NCBI GenBank assembly: GCA_035263865.1
Contig: DATFQX010000068.1
Coordinates: 11,170-75,169, forward strand
From: VAZQ01 sp035263865
GTDB taxonomy: Bacteria; Pseudomonadota; Alphaproteobacteria; Rhizobiales; Xanthobacteraceae
Length of the DNA: 64,000 nt
Reading direction: 5' to 3'
The first letter of the stretch is position 1; each line of letters starts with the position of its first letter. Below are positions 44,588-53,944 of the stretch, one piece after another. The notes under the pieces were generated by a model. The model did no database searches. It was not told the DNA's origin and saw nothing but the letters and a program-made list of their open reading frames with translations. Made by a program: the position numbers and the translations under genes.

Positions 44588-45379
44588 ATGGTTGCATCCG
44601 AGCTACGTCCCGAATCCTCCGTCGTCGCAGAGGTGAGGCCCTCACCAAATCACGGCGAGCGCAATGCCGCGCCGGACATGATCGTGCTGCACTACACCGG
44701 GATGCCAAACGACGAAGATGCAATCAGTCACCTCTGCAATCCGGCCAGCGAAGTGTCCGCGCATTATGTCGTGCTACAGGACGGCTATATTATTCAGCTG
44801 GTCGCAGAGGCGCGGCGCGCCTGGCATGCGGGCGCGTCATCCTGGGCCGGAGAGAGCGACATAAACTCGCGCTCGATCGGCATTGAGATTGCCAATCCCG
44901 GGCACGATCACGGCTATCCTAATTTTCCAAAGCGGCAAATTGCGGCGGTGACGGCGCTCTGCCGCAGTATTTTGACCCGCCACCGGATTGGCGCCGACCG
45001 CGTGCTCGCCCATTCCGATATCGCGCCATCGCGCAAGCGCGATCCGGGGGAGAAATTTCCCTGGAAGACGCTGGCCGATTCCGGCATCGGACTATGGGTC
45101 AAGGCCGCGCCTATTGCCCAAGCCGGGCCGGTCTTCACGCTCGGCGATGCTAACCCCGCCATCGAGGAGACGCAGGCGCTGCTGGCAAACTATGGTTACG
45201 GCGTTGCGGCCTCCGGCCATCTCGATGGGGCGACGCGTGATGCCGTGGCGGCCTTCCAGCGCCATTTCCGGCCGCGGGGGGTCGACGGCAACATTGATGC
45301 CTCGACCGCTGCTACGCTGAAGGACCTGATCGCTGCCCGCGACGCCCATCCCAATGCAAGCAAGCGCGGCTCGGCGTGA
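44588..45379 (+). CDS. N-acetylmuramoyl-L-alanine amidase with peptidoglycan-binding domain
   Basis: Splits the bond between MurNAc and the stem peptide. Start ATG 44588 (MVASELRPESSVVAEVRPSP); the open frame upstream to 44483 is not family-like. The Amidase_2 domain has zinc-ligand segments MIVLHYTGMPNDEDAI and LAHSDIAPSRKRDPGEKFPW, with SAHYVVLQDGYIIQLV and SRSIGIEIANPGHDHGYPNF between. The C-terminal PG_binding_1 domain (about 180-245) includes EETQALLANYGYGVAASGHL and AVAAFQRHFRPRGVDGN. No signal peptide is visible, so it may act in cell-wall recycling like AmpD. It directly precedes rnpB. Confidence 0.88.
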   Translation: MVASELRPESSVVAEVRPSPNHGERNAAPDMIVLHYTGMPNDEDAISHLCNPASEVSAHYVVLQDGYIIQLVAEARRAWHAGASSWAGESDINSRSIGIEIANPGHDHGYPNFPKRQIAAVTALCRSILTRHRIGADRVLAHSDIAPSRKRDPGEKFPWKTLADSGIGLWVKAAPIAQAGPVFTLGDANPAIEETQALLANYGYGVAASGHLDGATRDAVAAFQRHFRPRGVDGNIDASTAATLKDLIAARDAHPNASKRGSA

Positions 45380-45445
45380 CCGCCGCCGCGTGTGATGCGC
45401 GGCGCGGGCTTGACGTGGGTCCGCCCGCACCCCATCCCTAATATG

Positions 45446-45877
<432 letters not shown>

Positions 45878-45887
45878 TGTGATCCAA

Positions 45888-45928
45888 GGGGGCCCGGTGG
45901 AGAACCCGCCGGGTCCCCGCCAATTTTC
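45888..45928 (+). terminator. Terminator-like hairpin after rnpB
   Basis: A long GC-rich inverted repeat (about GGGGCCCGG with CCGGGTCCCC, loop near GGAGAACCC) followed by CAATTTT, placed 10 bp after the 3' end of rnpB. It also lies in the leader of the next gene. Confidence 0.5.
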
Positions 45929-46013
45929 GGCCGATCCGGATTTCACCCGTGCCGTTCGGCGCCCACAATGCGCGTGGCATAGTGCGTCACCTTTTCCCAC
46001 GTGGAGGTGCCGC

Positions 46014-46982
46014 ATGGAGCCGCTACCAAAAGGCGCGAACTTCGTTCGCGCCAAGATTCTTTGGGAGATCGGTCTGCACCTCGCGGGCAACCCGGCGACA
46101 CCCTATGGCGGCAATCGCGATATGGTCATCACCGTCGGCAGCGGCTCCGCCGCCGCGTTCCGACCTTGGCTGAGACTTGCCACGGGTTCCGCCATACTCG
46201 CCGAGCAGGTTGCCAAGGGAGACGGGGTCGAGCTCGCCGTTGTCAATCCCTCGGCGTTGCTCACGCAGGCCTATCGCGGCGTCGGCTTGTTCAGCACGCC
46301 GCTGCCCCTGCGCATCGTCGCCGTCTATCCGAGCTGGGACCGCTTTGTGTTCATGGTCCACCCGCGAACGGGGATCCGCTCGCTCGCAGACATCAAGGCC
46401 AAACGATATCCGCTGCGCGTCTCGGTCCGTGAGGATCCCACTCACTCCACTCTCGTGCTGATCGACCAGGCGTTTGCGCTCCACGGCTTCGCGCTCAAGG
46501 ATCTCGAATCCTGGGGCGGGCGCCTCGTTCTCTGCGGCGGTCCGTCCGACGCTCGCCGCCTGGCGCCGCTAGCGCGCAGGGAACTCGACGCGGTGTTCGA
46601 CGAGGGCATCAAGGTCTGGCTCGATGAGGCCCTGGCGGCGGGCCTCTCCCCGATCGAACTCGAACCGACTGAGTTCGCCGCCATGGCACGGCTCGGGTGG
46701 CGCAAGGTCTCGCTGCCGAAAGCGCGCTTTCCCGGCTTGGCTCGCGACGTCGAGACGCTCGATTTCAGTGGTTGGCCGATTTACGCCAACGCATCGCTTG
46801 CCGAGCAGGTTGCCTACGATATCTGTGGCGCGCTTGCCGCCCGGGAAGCCGAGATCTCATGGGAGAAGGGGACGGATGGCAGCGCTTTGCACATGGGACG
46901 GGAGAGCGACAGCACGCCGATGGATGTGCCACTTCACCCGGGGGCTGAGCGTTGGTATCGAGAGCACGGGCGAAAGGGTTGA
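46014..46982 (+). CDS. TAXI-type solute-binding protein (TRAP transporter receptor-like)
   Basis: 322 residues from ATG 46014 (MEPLPKGANFVRAKILWEIG); the open frame back to 45834 overlaps rnpB and is not coding. TAXI-family features: TVGSGSAAAFRPWLRLATG, VELAVVNPSALLTQAYRG, a hinge strand LRIVAVYPSWDRFVFMVHP, GIRSLADIKAKRYPLRVSV and LVLCGGPSDARRLAPL. No signal peptide is visible, unusual for a periplasmic receptor. The membrane components of a TRAP carrier are not nearby. The next gene is convergent, ending about 35 bp away. Confidence 0.75.
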   Translation: MEPLPKGANFVRAKILWEIGLHLAGNPATPYGGNRDMVITVGSGSAAAFRPWLRLATGSAILAEQVAKGDGVELAVVNPSALLTQAYRGVGLFSTPLPLRIVAVYPSWDRFVFMVHPRTGIRSLADIKAKRYPLRVSVREDPTHSTLVLIDQAFALHGFALKDLESWGGRLVLCGGPSDARRLAPLARRELDAVFDEGIKVWLDEALAAGLSPIELEPTEFAAMARLGWRKVSLPKARFPGLARDVETLDFSGWPIYANASLAEQVAYDICGALAAREAEISWEKGTDGSALHMGRESDSTPMDVPLHPGAERWYREHGRKG

Positions 46983-47016
46983 GCGACGCGAGCCTCCAGA
47001 CGCACACGTACCTGCG

Positions 47017-47995
47017 TTACTCCGGCGTGATATTGGCCTCGCGAATGACACGGCCGTAATGGTCGAACTGCCGGCGAAGGAGTGCGCCAAAATCCGCGCC
47101 GCACATTCCCACCGCCGCGAAGCCTTGGGCATCGAGCTTGGCCTTGACCTCGGGTGCCCGCAACGCTTCGGTAAACCACTTGGCCAATTGTTTGAGCGCC
47201 TCCTTTTGCGCTTTTGCCGGTGCAAAGAGCCCCCACCACAAGTCCACTTCGTAGTCGGGGTAGCCGGATTCCGCGACCGTCGGCAGATCTGGGAGCGGCT
47301 CGATCCGCGTTCGCGAAGTCGTAGCCAATGCGCGCAGCGTTCCTGCCTTGATATGACCAGCCAAAGGCGCGTATTCCGCGAACACCGAGATAACATGTCC
47401 TCCTAAGAGCGCATTAATTGCGGGTGCGCCGCCGGCATACGGAACATAGGCCATATTGATGTTGGCGGCGCGCCGGAGCATCTCGAATCCGATGTGCTGC
47501 GCAGTACCGGGTCCGACACTCGCCAGCGTCACTTCGCCCGGCCTCGCTCGCGCGCCATCGATCAACTCGGAGAGCGTCCGGTAAGGCGAGGTGCTGTTGA
47601 CAACGATCACGCCTGGCGAGCTGACAAGATAACAAAGCCAGTCAAAGCTACTCAGCGGATCGAAATTCACCTTTCGCAGATGGGTTGATGAGAATGTACG
47701 GTGCATTGATTAGGAGTGTGCCGCCGTCGGGCGCCGCGCGTGCGACCGACTCCGTTCCGATGATCGTCCCCGCACCCGGGCGGTTTTCAGTGACGATCGC
47801 CACGCCATGCGCGCGTCCGACCTGCTCGGCCAGCAGCCGCGCCACGATGTCTCCGGCCCCGCCGGGGAGCGGCACGACGATTTTGATGCTGTGCGTGGCC
47901 TGCGCCGCCGCCTGATGGCTCACCGGCCCAAACAGGAGCGTCGCCGCCAGGCTAAACCCAGCGAGGAGCAGGCCGCGAACGTTGCGGGCGATCAG
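47017..47995 (-). pseudogene. Bug/TctC-type solute-binding protein, frameshifted
   Basis: A signal-peptide-like stretch (NVRGLLLAGFSLAATLLFGP) is followed by HSIKIVVPLPGGAGDIVARL and ARAAPDGGTLLINAPYILIN. Near 47680 two bases are missing (the frame moves by two), and the second frame continues HLRKVNFDPLSSFDWLCYL through the normal C-terminus REANITPE. No start codon precedes the signal region in frame. An ATG at 48035 in another frame reads MRSIGNNIL, so a further shift near 48005 may have destroyed the start. The gene is divergent from a LysR remnant, the usual partner of Bug genes. Confidence 0.8.
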
Positions 47996-48203
47996 GAGCC
48001 GTAGAATGTAGAATATTGTTGCCGATGCTTCGCATCCTAGGATCTCGGCGTCGAAGGCCGGGAGGCCCGGTGGAGCGCATCCTCCGCTGGGCGAGCGGGG
48101 AAAGCACGTAGCAAGGCAATGTTTTGACGGCCTCAGCGGCAGAAGAAAAAAAATACATATTTTTCCTCTGTGTTATGCGGCAAGCCGCGCACGGCCCGCC
48201 GCC

Positions 48204-48839
48204 GGCACGCCTGGAACCTATGTCCTGCCTGAGATAGTCGCGGCGTTCCAGCAAGTTCACCCCGGCGTCCGCATGCAATTCGAGTTTGCGACCTCCGCGC
48301 AAGTCGTCAACGCTGTGCGCTCGCATCGGGCCGAAGTCGGCGTCAGCGGCGGCTTCGTGGCAGCTCCCGAGATCGAAGCAGAGCCCTTGATCGAGGACGA
48401 GATCGGGATCGTGGGCCCGCCGCACTTCGCGGGCCGCAAACTATCGCGCGACGACATCGAGGCGCTGACCTGGATCTCGCGCGAGGAGGGCTCGGCGACG
48501 CGGGCGATTGCTGACGATGCGCTTGCCGACCTCGGCATCGTGCCGAAGCGGCGCCTCGCTTTGCCCGCATGGGAGGCGATCAAGATTGCAGTGCGGCGCG
48601 GCCATGGCATTGCCGCGTTCAGCCGGCTTGCGCTAAGCGAAGAGCTGACCGCCGGCACACTCGTTGTTATCCCATTCGTACCTTGGAGGGTTCGCAGAAC
48701 ATTCTCGATCGTTCGCATCCGCGACGGGGCGCTCACGCCGCCAGCGCAACAGTTTCTTGCAATGCTACGCGTGCGATGCCGCGCGCTATCCCCGCGGCAG
48801 CGCAACCCGGGGCGCATGACCGCTTCGCGCAAAAGCTAA
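48204..48839 (+). pseudogene. LysR-type regulator, only the effector-binding domain remains
   Basis: The frame begins GTPGTYVLPEIVAAFQQVHP and continues MQFEFATSAQVVNAVRSHRA and KLSRDDIEALTWISREEGSA, matching the substrate-binding domain of LysR regulators with its TPGTY opening. The DNA-binding helix-turn-helix and linker (about 90 residues) are missing: the sequence upstream (48120-48200) is A-rich and gives no LysR-like translation in any frame. It was probably the local regulator of the divergent Bug gene, now also broken. The ATG at 48273 is internal. A short truncated product is possible but would not bind DNA. Confidence 0.8.
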
Positions 48840-49011
48840 AAGGCTCGGAATCCACGAATGTTTTCGGATCCGCGCCCAAGGCGGATCTTTGTTCCGTACG
48901 CCCCGGCCGCGCCGGCGCCCGGGGGGGCGGGCATCCCCCGCAACCTGGCGAGACGCTTCGCCTCGCGCGAGCGCGCCCGTATAAAGCAGCGAGTAGGTCA
49001 GGCGCACAGCG

Positions 49012-52000
49012 ATGCAACCGAACGGCGGTTGGGATTTCTGGGTCGATCGGGGAGGCACGTTTACCGATGTGATTGGGTGCCGTCCCGACGGCACGCTCGT
49101 TGCGCACAAGCTGCTTTCTGACAATCCCGAGGCCTATGGCGACGCGGCCGTCCAAGGCATTCGCAAATTTCTTGGCGTCAAGCCCGGTGAGCCGATTCCT
49201 CGGGGCATGATCGCCTCCGTGAAAATGGGCACGACCGTTGCGACCAACGCGCTGCTCGAGCGCAAGGGCGAGCGGACGCTCCTCCTCATCACCAAGGGTT
49301 TCCGCGACGCCCTCAAGATCGGCTATCAGGCGCGGCCTAAGATTTTTGCCCGCCACATCATCAAGCCGGAAATGATCTACGAGCGCGTCGTCGAGGTGGA
49401 CGAACGCGTGCGCGCCGGCGGCACGGTGGAGCGCGAACCGGATCTCACCACGGTGCGGGCGGAGCTTGCGGACGCGCTCGCCGCCGGCATCCGTGCGGTC
49501 GCGATCGTGTTCATGCATGCCTACCGCTATGCCGAGCACGAGCGGCACGTCGCCGCCATCGCCCGTGAGATCGGCTTTCCGCAGGTGTCCGTCAGCCACG
49601 AGGTGTCGCCGCTGATCAAGCTCGTGGGGCGTGGCGACACCACGATCGTCGACGCCTATCTCTCACCGATCTTGCGGCGATACGTGGCGCAAGTGGCCCG
49701 CGACATGGGCACTTCCATTGCCGCCGATCGCGACAGCCCGCGGCTCATGTTCATGATGTCGTCCGGCGGCCTCACCGCGGCGGAATTGTTTCAAGGGAAG
49801 GACGCGATTCTGTCGGGACCCGCGGCAGGGGTAGTCGGCATGGCGGAGACCGGACGCGTGGCTGGCTTCTCGCATCTCATCGGCTTCGACATGGGGGGTA
49901 CCTCGACCGACGTCTCGCATTTCGACGGCGAATACGAACGCGCATTCGAAACCGAGGTCGCCGGTGTGCGCATGCGCGCGCCGATGATGTTGATCCATAC
50001 GGTAGCGGCGGGTGGCGGCTCGATCTTGCACTTCGATGGAGCCCGCTTCCGGGTCGGACCCGATAGTGCCGGCGCCAATCCAGGGCCGAAATGTTACCGG
50101 CGCGGCGGGCCGCTCGCGCTCACCGATGCCAACGTCATGGTCGGCAAACTGATGCCGGAGTTCTTTCCGAAGATCTTCGGCGCGCAGCAGAACCTGCCCC
50201 TCGACGCCGATGCGGTGCGCGAGGCGTTTGGCGAGCTCGCCGGCGAGATCGGCGATGGCCGCTCCGCCGAAGACGTTGCCGACGGCTTCATCAAGATTGC
50301 AGTCGAGAACATGGCGAACGCGATCAAGAAGATCTCGGTTCAGCGCGGCTACGACGTCACGCGCTACGCGCTCAACTGCTTCGGCGGCGCCGGCGGGCAA
50401 CATGCCTGTCTCGTCGCCGATGCGCTCGGCATGACGAAGGTACTGATTCATCCGTTCTCCTCACTTCTTTCCGCCTATGGCATGGGACTCGCCGACATCC
50501 GCGCCACGCGCCAGCAAGCGATCGAGGAGCCATTCGGAGAGGGCGCGCTCGCATCGATCGAACGCATCGGCGGCCGATTGGGGGACGAAGCACGACGCGA
50601 AGTGATCGAGCAGGGCGTGGGGGCCGATGCCGTCGAAGTGTTCATCCGCGCGCATGTGCGTTATGCCGGAACCGATACCGCGCTGGTGGTGCCGGCGTTC
50701 TCAGCGTCTCGCCCAGGCGCGAGCACGCCGCAAACGCGGCCGACTCTCGCCGCCATGAAATCGACTTTCGAGGCCGCGCATAAAGCGCGGTTCGGGTTCA
50801 TCGATGAGACCAAGGAACTGGTGGTGGAGGCGGTTTCGATCGAGGCGATTGGTGGCGGCGCAAAGTTCAAAGAGCCGGTAATCGCGACCACGCGCGCGCC
50901 ACTCCCCTCCCCGGCGCGACGGACCCAATTTTATTCGCACGGCCACTGGCACGAGGCCGCCGTCTTCACGCGAGATCAGCTTTCGCCTGGCCAGGCTGCA
51001 GCCGGTGCCGCCATCATCATCGAGCCGCATCAGACCATCGTGGTCGAGGACGGCTGGCGCGCCACCATCAGCGCCAAAAACCACCTCGTGCTCGATCGCG
51101 TCGTGCCGCTTAAGCGACAAAGTGCGGTCGGTACCGCGGCCGATCCAGTGATGCTCGAAGTATTCAACAATCTCTTCATGTCGATTGCAGAGCAAATGGG
51201 TGTGTCACTGCAAAACACGGCCTATTCCGTCAACATCAAGGAGCGGCTCGATTTCTCCTGCGCGGTATTCGACGCCGATGCGACCCTGGTCGCGAACGCA
51301 CCGCATATGCCGGTGCATCTCGGCTCGATGGACCGCGCCGTCGAAACTATCATCCGTGAGAACAAGAATAAGATCGCGCCTGGCGACGTGTACGCCATCA
51401 ACGCGCCCTACAACGGCGGCACGCATCTTCCGGATATCACGGTGTGCACCCCCGTCTTCGACGTGGCCGGCCGCGAGCTCCTGTTCTGGGTCGCCTCGCG
51501 CGGGCACCATGCCGATGTCGGCGGCATTTCCCCTGGGTCAATGTCACCCAACGCGACAACTATCGAGGAAGAAGGCGTCTACATCGACAATTTCAAGCTG
51601 GTCGACCGCGGCCGGTTTCGCGAGCAGGCGCTCTACGACCTTCTCACCGGTGCGAAATATCCGGCCCGCAATCCGCTGCAGAACGTCAATGACATCAAGG
51701 CGCAGATCGCGGCGAACGAGAAGGGGGTGCAGGAGCTGCACAAGATGGTCGCGTACTTCACGCTGCCGGTGGTGAAGGCCTACATGCAGCACGTGCAGGA
51801 CAACGCGGCCGAGAGCGTTCGCCGCGTCATCGATCGCATTCACGACGCCGCATTCGAGTACGAGATGGACCAGGGCACGTGGATCAAGGTCAAGATCCGC
51901 GTCGACAAGGACAAGCGCGAAGCCACGGTGGATTTCACCGGCACGTCGCCGCAGCAGAACAGCAATTTCAACGCGCCCGAGCCGGTGACGCGCGCGGCCG

Positions 52001-52689
52001 TGCTTTACGTCTTTCGCGTCATGGTCGACGACGAGATTCCGATGAACGGCGGGTGCCTGCGGCCGATCAACATCATCATTCCGAAACAATCGATGCTGTC
52101 GCCGGCCTATCCGGCGGCGGTCGTCGCCGGAAATGTGGAAACGTCCCAGGCTGTGACCAACTGCCTGTTCGGCGCACTCGGCGCCCTCGCGGCCGCACAG
52201 GGGACTATGAACAATTTGAATTTTGGCAATGCCAAGTACCAGTACTACGAGACGATATGTTCCGGCTCACCGGCAGGCCCCGGCTTTCCGGGCACTGATG
52301 CCGTGCACACGCACATGACCAACACGCGATTGACCGATCCGGAGGTGCTCGAGTTTCGCTATCCGGTCGTGCTCGAGGATTTCCACATCCGCAAAGGTTC
52401 GGGCGGGCACGGCCGCTGGAATGCGGGCGACGGCGTGCGCCGCACTATTCGTTTTCTGGAAAAGATGGATTGCACCATTCTGTCGGGCCACCGTCGCGTG
52501 CGTCCGTTCGGCCTTGCCGGCGGCGAGGCCGGCGAGATTGGCGAGAACGCTGTACGGCGCAAGGACGGCCACGTGGAGAAGCTCAAGGGGTCCGATGCCA
52601 CCGTGATCGATGCCGGCGAGGCGATCATCATCCAGCCGCCGACCGCGGGAGCGTATGGGAAGCCGCAGCACCGGCCAACGAGCGGCTAG
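49012..52689 (+). CDS. HyuA-HyuB fusion: hydantoinase / 5-oxoprolinase (ATP-hydrolysing)
   Basis: 1225 residues, one long chain joining the HyuA-like ATPase (about 1-690) and HyuB-like (about 705-1215) parts, the layout of ATP-dependent 5-oxoprolinase and some N-methylhydantoinases. The HyuA part opens WDFWVDRGGTFTDVIGCRPD and holds the second phosphate loop LIGFDMGGTSTDVSHFDG and LNCFGGAGGQHACLVADALG. The HyuB part opens FNNLFMSIAEQMGVSLQNTA and includes PHMPVHLGSMDRAVETIIRE and a C-terminal ILSGHRRVRPFGLAGGEAGE. It would open a cyclic amide, such as 5-oxoproline to glutamate, using ATP. The start ATG follows a weak ribosome site. It is the only gene of its kind here, beside an inactivated uptake gene. 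Confidence 0.9.
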   Translation: MQPNGGWDFWVDRGGTFTDVIGCRPDGTLVAHKLLSDNPEAYGDAAVQGIRKFLGVKPGEPIPRGMIASVKMGTTVATNALLERKGERTLLLITKGFRDALKIGYQARPKIFARHIIKPEMIYERVVEVDERVRAGGTVEREPDLTTVRAELADALAAGIRAVAIVFMHAYRYAEHERHVAAIAREIGFPQVSVSHEVSPLIKLVGRGDTTIVDAYLSPILRRYVAQVARDMGTSIAADRDSPRLMFMMSSGGLTAAELFQGKDAILSGPAAGVVGMAETGRVAGFSHLIGFDMGGTSTDVSHFDGEYERAFETEVAGVRMRAPMMLIHTVAAGGGSILHFDGARFRVGPDSAGANPGPKCYRRGGPLALTDANVMVGKLMPEFFPKIFGAQQNLPLDADAVREAFGELAGEIGDGRSAEDVADGFIKIAVENMANAIKKISVQRGYDVTRYALNCFGGAGGQHACLVADALGMTKVLIHPFSSLLSAYGMGLADIRATRQQAIEEPFGEGALASIERIGGRLGDEARREVIEQGVGADAVEVFIRAHVRYAGTDTALVVPAFSASRPGASTPQTRPTLAAMKSTFEAAHKARFGFIDETKELVVEAVSIEAIGGGAKFKEPVIATTRAPLPSPARRTQFYSHGHWHEAAVFTRDQLSPGQAAAGAAIIIEPHQTIVVEDGWRATISAKNHLVLDRVVPLKRQSAVGTAADPVMLEVFNNLFMSIAEQMGVSLQNTAYSVNIKERLDFSCAVFDADATLVANAPHMPVHLGSMDRAVETIIRENKNKIAPGDVYAINAPYNGGTHLPDITVCTPVFDVAGRELLFWVASRGHHADVGGISPGSMSPNATTIEEEGVYIDNFKLVDRGRFREQALYDLLTGAKYPARNPLQNVNDIKAQIAANEKGVQELHKMVAYFTLPVVKAYMQHVQDNAAESVRRVIDRIHDAAFEYEMDQGTWIKVKIRVDKDKREATVDFTGTSPQQNSNFNAPEPVTRAAVLYVFRVMVDDEIPMNGGCLRPINIIIPKQSMLSPAYPAAVVAGNVETSQAVTNCLFGALGALAAAQGTMNNLNFGNAKYQYYETICSGSPAGPGFPGTDAVHTHMTNTRLTDPEVLEFRYPVVLEDFHIRKGSGGHGRWNAGDGVRRTIRFLEKMDCTILSGHRRVRPFGLAGGEAGEIGENAVRRKDGHVEKLKGSDATVIDAGEAIIIQPPTAGAYGKPQHRPTSG

Positions 52690-52695
52690 GAACGA

Positions 52696-52720
52696 AATGG
52701 CCGGGACAAGCCCGGCCATT
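52696..52720. terminator. Bidirectional hairpin between convergent genes
   Basis: A perfect 10-bp stem, AATGGCCGGG with CCCGGCCATT, loop ACAAG. It lies between the ends of the 5-oxoprolinase gene and the Tim44-like gene. The core (GGCCGGGACAAGCCCGGCC) resembles half of the repeat at 55996-56120 and so may derive from repeat family B. Confidence 0.65.
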
Positions 52721-52749
52721 ACGTCGGCAGCAACTCTGCGAGTTCGGCG

Positions 52750-53718
52750 TTACGACTGCTGGATCGCCGACACCAGCCAATGCCCGCCGCGCACGCGCAT
52801 GAAGGTCCAGATTTCGGTGGCTTCATCAGGTCCACCTTGCAAGACGCGGCCGCTATCGCGATCCACCATCTCGTCGTTGAGCGAGTAACGCATCGCGACG
52901 GTCGCATAGTCGATGTCGCCCTCGCGCCAAGCCTCGGCGAGATCGCCTTGCAGCAGCTTGACGTTGGAGACGCGATTGACGACGCCCTTGCTCGCATTGG
53001 CGGCGAGATCCTCCGAGAAATAGGAAAGGATTTCGGGCGTCGCGAGGCGGCGCAACCGGGCGAGGTCTTCCGCGCTATACGCGCTCTGCACCTCGCCGAG
53101 GATCTTCTCGAAGGAATTGAAGTCCTCGGGAGTGAGCCCAACCTCATCGGTGCCGGATGCGCGCGGGGTCTGCGCAGACGCGCTACCGCCGCCGCCACCG
53201 AATCCCATCAGCGGACGGGAGGCACCGGACGCGTAATCGCGCAGCGCCGGACCGCTGGCGAGCGCGGGCTGGCTGCGGCGCTGCCACCACGTCCACAATA
53301 GATAGCCGACGATCACGACGAGGCCGATCTGCAGCATCAATCCGAGCATCGAGGCGAAACCCCCGAGCCCGCCCAAGAAACCGTGACCGAACAGCATGCC
53401 GAGCAAGCCGGCGCCGAGGAAGCCGGCGAACAGGCCACCGAGAAATCCCGGCCGATTGAGGAAGCCGCCCACGGGCGAGGATACGGGCGGGCGCTGTGCA
53501 AACGCGCCACCCGGCTGGCTGGGCTGCGTCATGCTGCGTTCAATGGGCCGCGCGCTTGGCGATGTCGCCGTCGATGGGGGCGCGGAGAAGGTCTGCGAGC
53601 CGCGGCTGCCGAAGCTCCCGCCGCGCCCAGCCCGGGCATCGGCATCGGTTACGGCAAACGCCAGCACCGCCACCAGTGCGCAAAGCGCAAGCAGCGGACG
53701 AGCGGCAAAAAGGGACAT
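52750..53718 (-). CDS. Tim44-like domain membrane protein
   Basis: 322 residues from ATG 53718 (MSLFAARPLLALCALVAVLA), with AGGA before it. A signal peptide is followed by a Ser/Pro/Gly-rich stretch, then two hydrophobic segments (GGLFAGFLGAGLLGMLFG and GLMLQIGLVVIVGYLLW), then the Tim44-like domain at about residues 190-320: FEKILGEVQSAYSAEDLARL, YFSEDLAANASKGVVNRVSN and EIWTFMRVRGGHWLVSAIQQS. Bacterial Tim44-like proteins are membrane anchored with a soluble domain; their role is not settled. Confidence 0.87.
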   Translation of the reverse strand: MSLFAARPLLALCALVAVLAFAVTDADARAGRGGSFGSRGSQTFSAPPSTATSPSARPIERSMTQPSQPGGAFAQRPPVSSPVGGFLNRPGFLGGLFAGFLGAGLLGMLFGHGFLGGLGGFASMLGLMLQIGLVVIVGYLLWTWWQRRSQPALASGPALRDYASGASRPLMGFGGGGGSASAQTPRASGTDEVGLTPEDFNSFEKILGEVQSAYSAEDLARLRRLATPEILSYFSEDLAANASKGVVNRVSNVKLLQGDLAEAWREGDIDYATVAMRYSLNDEMVDRDSGRVLQGGPDEATEIWTFMRVRGGHWLVSAIQQS

Positions 53719-53944
53719 GACATCCTCCCAGGACACCTGTTTCTCAGGACAATATTGTTATCCCACCGCGCCATTGTAAGAGGTGCCGCATGGTGTCGCA
53801 GACGCGGTCTAAAGCTTTGGCATTCCAGGTCCCGAGCGCACCGAGGAAGCCCGGAATCCATGATCACAGGCTGTCGTTATGCCTCCCGGCTTTGCCGGCC
53901 GCGAAATGACGTGAGTGGCCTAAAGAGGAAAGAGGCCGCCTGCC

